From assembly GCA_900541195.1 (NCBI GenBank), contig UQIY01000016.1:1-44300 (forward strand): a stretch of DNA of 44,300 nt. The letters are read 5' to 3'. The position numbers were made by a program, and so were the translations under genes. The notes below the pieces were generated by a model. That model did not search any database and had not been told where the DNA came from. It was given only the letters and a program-made list of their open reading frames with translations. Below are positions 40,827-44,300 of this stretch, piece by piece; positions within the stretch are counted from its first letter, which is position 1, and every line of letters starts with the position of its first letter. Origin of the DNA: an uncultured Collinsella sp. GTDB lineage: Bacteria > Actinomycetota > Coriobacteriia > Coriobacteriales > Coriobacteriaceae.

Positions 40827-42263
40827 TTAGGCCTCCTTGCCGGTCGCGCCAGCGCCATCCGCGCCTGCAGCCGCCAGGTCCACGCCCTCGGCAACCGTCA
40901 CGGTCGTATCGCCCGGCCAGGCGACCTTGGTCAGGTCGGTCGCGGCCAGAGACTCGGCACTCACGGCATCCTCGCCCTGCTCCAGCACACGGCGACGCAG
41001 AGCGGCGGAAAGCGCGTGCGCCCACAGGCCCTCGGCCTCGGCCAGGCGCTGCGTAGCGGGAGCATCGGAGAGCAGGCCTTCGGGCGTATAGCAAATGACA
41101 CTCGAGCGCTTAACGAACTCTTCGACCGAAAGCGGGTTGGAGAACATGGCCGTGCCGCCGGTCGGCAGCGTGTGGTTGGGGCCGGCAACATAATCGCCAA
41201 GCGGCTCGGAGCTCCAAGCGCCCACAAAGATGGCGCCGGCGTTGCGAATGCCGCCAAGCAGGCCCATCGCGTCCTTGCAGTGCAGCTCAAGGTGCTCGGG
41301 CGCCACGGTGTTCACGGCCTCGACGGCGGCAGCCATATCGGCGGCCACCACGATGGTGCCTTCGTTGTCGAGCGAAGCGCGCGTAATCTCGGCACGCGGC
41401 GACTGCGCCACCAGGATGTCGATGCCGGCCTCGACCTCGCGCGCAAACTGCTCGTCGCAAGTCACCAGATAGCAGGCTGCCAGCGGATCGTGCTCGGCCT
41501 GGGCCATTAGGTCGGCCGCGACCACCATGGGCTTGGCCGTGGCATCGGCCAGCACGCAGACCTCGGACGGGCCGGCGACCATGTCGATTCCCACGTCGCC
41601 CGAGACAATCTGCTTGGCAGCGGCAACAAAGGCGTTACCCGGGCCGGTGATTTTGTCGACGCGCGGAATGGTCTCGGTACCGTATGCCAGCGCGGCCACG
41701 GCCTGGGCGCCGCCCACCATATAAATTTCGTCCACGCCGCCGAGCTTTGCCGCGGCGAGCGTGTAGGGGCTGATCAGGCCGTCTTTTTGCGGCGGGGTCA
41801 CCATGACCACGCGCTTAACGCCGGCGACCTTGGCGGGAATGGCATTCATAAGCACCGTGGAGGGATACTGTGCGCGACCGCCCGGCACGTAGATGCCGGC
41901 CGCCGCGAGCGGGGTCACTTTAACGCCGAGCATCGTGCCGTCCGGGCGCGTGGTAAACCAGCTCTGCTCGACCTCGCGCTGGTGGAACTCACGAATCTGG
42001 CGCGCGGCCTTCTCGAGCGCGGCGACAAAGGCCGGATCGAGGCCTTCGAGCGCGGCATCGATCTGCTCTTGCGGCAGACGGAAGCTCTGCAGCTCAACGC
42101 CGTCAAAACGCCGACAGCAGTCGCGCACCGCGGCATCGCCATTGGCGCGCACGTTGGCCACGATATCGCGGGCGGCGTCGACGATGTTTTGCGGCAGCAC
42201 GCCCTTGCGGTTGAGCTGGTTGGTAACGAGGCGCTCACCGGGAGCAAGCTTGATGGTTTTCAT
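40827..42263 (-). CDS. hisD: Histidinol dehydrogenase HisD (478 aa)
   Basis: Oxidises histidinol to histidine in two NAD-dependent steps, zinc-dependent. Signatures: PGGRAQYPSTVLMNAIPAKVAG near 130, the VDKITGPGNAFVAAAK, GDVGIDMVAGPSEVCVLAD signature near 230-260, HLELH near 340 and PTGGTAMFSN near 390. It is about 45 residues longer than E. coli HisD, because the C-terminus runs on (TTVTVAEGVDLAAAGADGAG). The ATG at 42263 has AGGGG 8 bases before it; the frame is open further upstream. A 104-base gap separates it from hisZG. Confidence 0.97.
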   Translation of the reverse strand: MKTIKLAPGERLVTNQLNRKGVLPQNIVDAARDIVANVRANGDAAVRDCCRRFDGVELQSFRLPQEQIDAALEGLDPAFVAALEKAARQIREFHQREVEQSWFTTRPDGTMLGVKVTPLAAAGIYVPGGRAQYPSTVLMNAIPAKVAGVKRVVMVTPPQKDGLISPYTLAAAKLGGVDEIYMVGGAQAVAALAYGTETIPRVDKITGPGNAFVAAAKQIVSGDVGIDMVAGPSEVCVLADATAKPMVVAADLMAQAEHDPLAACYLVTCDEQFAREVEAGIDILVAQSPRAEITRASLDNEGTIVVAADMAAAVEAVNTVAPEHLELHCKDAMGLLGGIRNAGAIFVGAWSSEPLGDYVAGPNHTLPTGGTAMFSNPLSVEEFVKRSSVICYTPEGLLSDAPATQRLAEAEGLWAHALSAALRRRVLEQGEDAVSAESLAATDLTKVAWPGDTTVTVAEGVDLAAAGADGAGATGKEA

Positions 42264-42367
42264 TTCGGTATCCCCTATCGGTTGAGGTTGTGCTTGAAAA
42301 ACGAGATGCCGGGCAGCGGCACCAATCGGTCCGCAGCCCGGATATGGGGCGCCCGTGCGCACTCGCG

Positions 42368-44083
42368 CTATTGTGCCGAGCCCGCGACGGGCTCAAAATG
42401 CTTGTCCTTCACGGCGGCCGCCAGGCGATCTGCCAGATTGCGTACGCGCGGATCCAGGCGCGCGGCACCCGGGTTGACGAAGAAGCGGGCCGTGCAGTCC
42501 ATAATGCGGCCGGTGATGACCAGGTCGTTGTCGCGCAGCGTGGCACCCGTGGCGGTAATGTCCACGATGCGGTCGGTCATGCCAACGATGGGGCCCAACT
42601 CAATATTGCCGTGCAGCGAAACGATGTCGGCATTCACGCCACGCTCGGCATACCAAGCGCTCGCGATGCGCGGGTACTTGGTGGCCACGCGAAGAGAACC
42701 GCGGCGGGCATAGTTGCGCTCGGCCTGGCCAGCGCGCCATGCGGGCTCCGCCTCGATAAACGTGCACAGGCCGTAGCCCAGGTCGACCAGCTGCAGCAGG
42801 TTGAGGTCGGCCTCGATGAGCGAGTCCCAGCCGCAGATGCCGCAGTCGGCGCCGCCACAGCCCACAAAAGCGGGTGCGTCGCTGGGACGCACGATGACAA
42901 ACTCGATATCGCCGACCGCACCCTCACCGGCGCGTGTGTCGCGACCGCGCACGATGAGATGACGACCGGGGTCACGCAGCTCAGAGACGTCCAGGCCCGC
43001 GGCTTCGAGCACGTCGAGCGTATCGGCCTTAAGCGAGCCCTTGGGCACGGCAATGCGCAGCGGACCCTCGGCACCACGGCCCGCGGCGTGATCGCCGTCG
43101 GAAGCGGCGTCCTCGGCCGAGGTGTGCGCGGCCTCCAGGCGCTCGAGCGAAAAGGCGAAGCCCGCCGCCGGCACCTCGATGCCGTCGCCAAATGCGCCGG
43201 TAAAGATGGAGTCGTAGCGTCCGCCCGAACCGACCGGATCGGGCAAGCCGCCGGCATAGGCCTTAAAGACCAGGCCCGTGTAGTAATCAAACGAGTTCAT
43301 GATGGAGAAGTCGAAGGACAGCACCTGGGCGTCCTCGGAAGCCAGGCCCTCGACCAGGGCACGCAGCTCGCGCGTGAGCGGCGCGACAATGCCCGCCGCC
43401 GCCAGCAGCGCGTCGACGCGGTCGAGCACCTCGGCACCACCGTGCAGGCGCGGCAGCTCGCTAATGGCGACCTTAACGGCCTCGGACTCGGTGCTTTTCG
43501 CTACGCGGGCATCGAGGCTCACGAAGTCATTGGCGTGCACACAGCACAGGGCCTCGGCAGCCAGCTTACGATCCTCGCATACCGCGAGCAATTCCTTAAA
43601 AGGACGCACGCTACCTGCGATAATGCGCGCATCGGGCAGCGCAAGCTTGCGCACCGCCTCGGCCACGAGCGCGACGATCTCGACATCGCCTGCGGTATCG
43701 CCCGCGCCGATGAGCTCAAAGCCCAGCTGCGTAAACTGACGCGAGCCACCGGCATTGCGCTGGCACTCGCGAACCACCGGCGCCTCGTAGCGAAGGCGCA
43801 GGGGCAGGTCGGCAGCGCACATGCGGGTCGAAACCAAGCGCACGATCGGCAACGTGTTGTCGGGACGGACCACCAGCAGGCGGCCGTCGTCATCAAAGAG
43901 CTTAAACGGCGTATCCGCAATGCGGCCGCCCTCCTCGAGCGAACCCTTGTCCTCGAGCAACGGCGTCTCGACCGGAAGGTAATGATGCTCCCTGAAGCAG
44001 CCCTTCACCGTACATGCGATCTCCTCGCGCGCCTGAGCCTCCTCGGGCAATATGTCCCGGAATCCCCACGGTGTGGCCGTCAT
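42368..44083 (-). CDS. hisZG: Fused ATP phosphoribosyltransferase HisZ-HisG (571 aa)
   Basis: First step of histidine synthesis, joining PRPP to ATP; feedback-inhibited by histidine. Residues 1-320 form a HisRS-like HisZ domain: TPWGFRDILPEEA (4-16), VVRPDNTLPIVRLV (71-84), YEAPVVRECQRNAGGSRQFTQLG-type motif 2 (99-121) and GLPDPVGSGGRYDSIFTGAFG-type motif 3 (279-299). Residues 321-340 are an Ala/Asp/Gly linker. Residues 341-571 are a short-form HisG: RIAVPKGSL (343-351), IVRPSDAPAF, CGICGWDSLIEA, VATKYPRIASAWY and VDITATGATLRDNDL. In most bacteria with the short form these are two separate proteins assembled as a hetero-octamer; here one chain holds both. GAGGAGG lies upstream of the ATG. First gene of the operon. 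Confidence 0.93.
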   Translation of the reverse strand: MTATPWGFRDILPEEAQAREEIACTVKGCFREHHYLPVETPLLEDKGSLEEGGRIADTPFKLFDDDGRLLVVRPDNTLPIVRLVSTRMCAADLPLRLRYEAPVVRECQRNAGGSRQFTQLGFELIGAGDTAGDVEIVALVAEAVRKLALPDARIIAGSVRPFKELLAVCEDRKLAAEALCCVHANDFVSLDARVAKSTESEAVKVAISELPRLHGGAEVLDRVDALLAAAGIVAPLTRELRALVEGLASEDAQVLSFDFSIMNSFDYYTGLVFKAYAGGLPDPVGSGGRYDSIFTGAFGDGIEVPAAGFAFSLERLEAAHTSAEDAASDGDHAAGRGAEGPLRIAVPKGSLKADTLDVLEAAGLDVSELRDPGRHLIVRGRDTRAGEGAVGDIEFVIVRPSDAPAFVGCGGADCGICGWDSLIEADLNLLQLVDLGYGLCTFIEAEPAWRAGQAERNYARRGSLRVATKYPRIASAWYAERGVNADIVSLHGNIELGPIVGMTDRIVDITATGATLRDNDLVITGRIMDCTARFFVNPGAARLDPRVRNLADRLAAAVKDKHFEPVAGSAQ

Positions 44084-44118
44084 CTGATGAGCCTCCTCAT
44101 GCCGCGTTTCATATAGAA

Positions 44119-44150
44119 CAGAAGACCGGCATAGCTCCGCCGGTCTTCTG
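44119..44150 (-). promoter_or_regulatory. Perfect 12-bp-stem hairpin in the his leader
   Basis: CAGAAGACCGGC (44119-44130) pairs with GCCGGTCTTCTG (44139-44150) around an 8-base loop, 35 bases upstream of the hisZG ATG. On the minus strand TTCTATAT follows. It may be a terminator hairpin used for attenuation, or the end of an upstream gene. No His-rich leader peptide and no T-box core motif is seen in 44151-44300. Confidence 0.5.
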
Positions 44151-44246
44151 GGTACTTTAACATACTAGAGTGTTTGCGGGGAAAATCCATCGCAGCCGCT
44201 CACGCCGTATTCATTTGCCTTGATTATCGACTTTATCCGAACACCT

Positions 44247-44282
44247 CCCACATTCATCCGCACATGTGCGGATGAATGTGGG
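44247..44282. repeat. 36-base perfect palindrome
   Basis: CCCACATTCATCCGCA at 44247-44262, CATG in the middle, and the exact complement at 44267-44282. It lies about 165 bases upstream of hisZG in the leader region. There is no T tract on either side. It could be an operator, a short mobile palindrome, or the terminator of a gene beyond the window. Confidence 0.8.
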
Positions 44283-44300
44283 AACCCGATACCCTGAGGG

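Noticed and set aside
42290..44116. A 608-codon plus-strand frame
   Set aside because: Antisense of hisZG; the composition is typical of a shadow frame.
44165..44257. A 30-codon minus-strand frame (MNVGGVRIKSII...) as his leader peptide
   Set aside because: It contains no histidine, has no ribosome site and starts inside the palindrome, so it is not a classical attenuator peptide.

Overview
The window reads as a chromosomal segment of a Coriobacteriia actinomycete, most likely Collinsella or a close relative. Grounds are the fairly high GC in the housekeeping part, the actinobacterial gene neighbourhood eno - ftsB-like - ppx, strong AGGAGG-type ribosome sites, one gene that appears to be read from a leaderless mRNA, and several palindromic intergenic repeats. 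The assignment is inference; no rRNA or marker gene settles the species.

Positions 1 to about 22,750 are an accessory region. It opens with the start of a secreted Ala-rich coiled-coil protein cut by the window edge. It then carries a two-gene module: a 1310-aa SF2 helicase with a C-terminal PD-(D/E)XK-like nuclease, overlapping a 631-aa protein whose C-terminus looks like a PIWI/RNase H fold. I read this as a variant of the pPIWI-RE defence module. Four alternating GCAAGTT heptamers lie upstream of it. Next come a membrane protein, a small acidic protein and a divergent 800-aa zinc-ribbon protein, a type II restriction-modification pair with face-to-face start codons, two unknown genes, an orphan ClpP paralogue, an orphan VirD4-like ATPase with its zinc-finger partner, a degenerate methyltransferase/specificity hybrid, and an AbiE toxin-antitoxin pair with a leaderless promoter overlapping an inverted repeat. 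Together this looks like a defence island with remains of a conjugative element.

Positions 22,800 to 36,120 are mostly core genes: a 182-bp inverted-repeat element, a DUF4342 protein with a two-component system, a VOC protein with a lone PTS IIB, a TPR-like membrane protein, tRNA-Leu(UAA), ppx, a FtsB/DivIC-like protein and enolase. A DUF4143 ATPase preceded by 33-bp direct repeats is probably an insertion. Then come mazG, a YfcE-type phosphodiesterase, a lone LarC2-like protein and a PHP-type histidinol phosphatase.

Positions 36,121 to 44,083 hold a complete, tightly packed minus-strand histidine operon in the order hisZG (fused), hisD, hisC, hisB, hisH, hisA, hisF, hisI, hisE. Together with the convergent PHP phosphatase, which supplies the step absent from the monofunctional HisB, all reactions from PRPP to histidine are covered. 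Two perfect hairpins precede the operon and a 16-bp-stem hairpin divides hisB from hisH.
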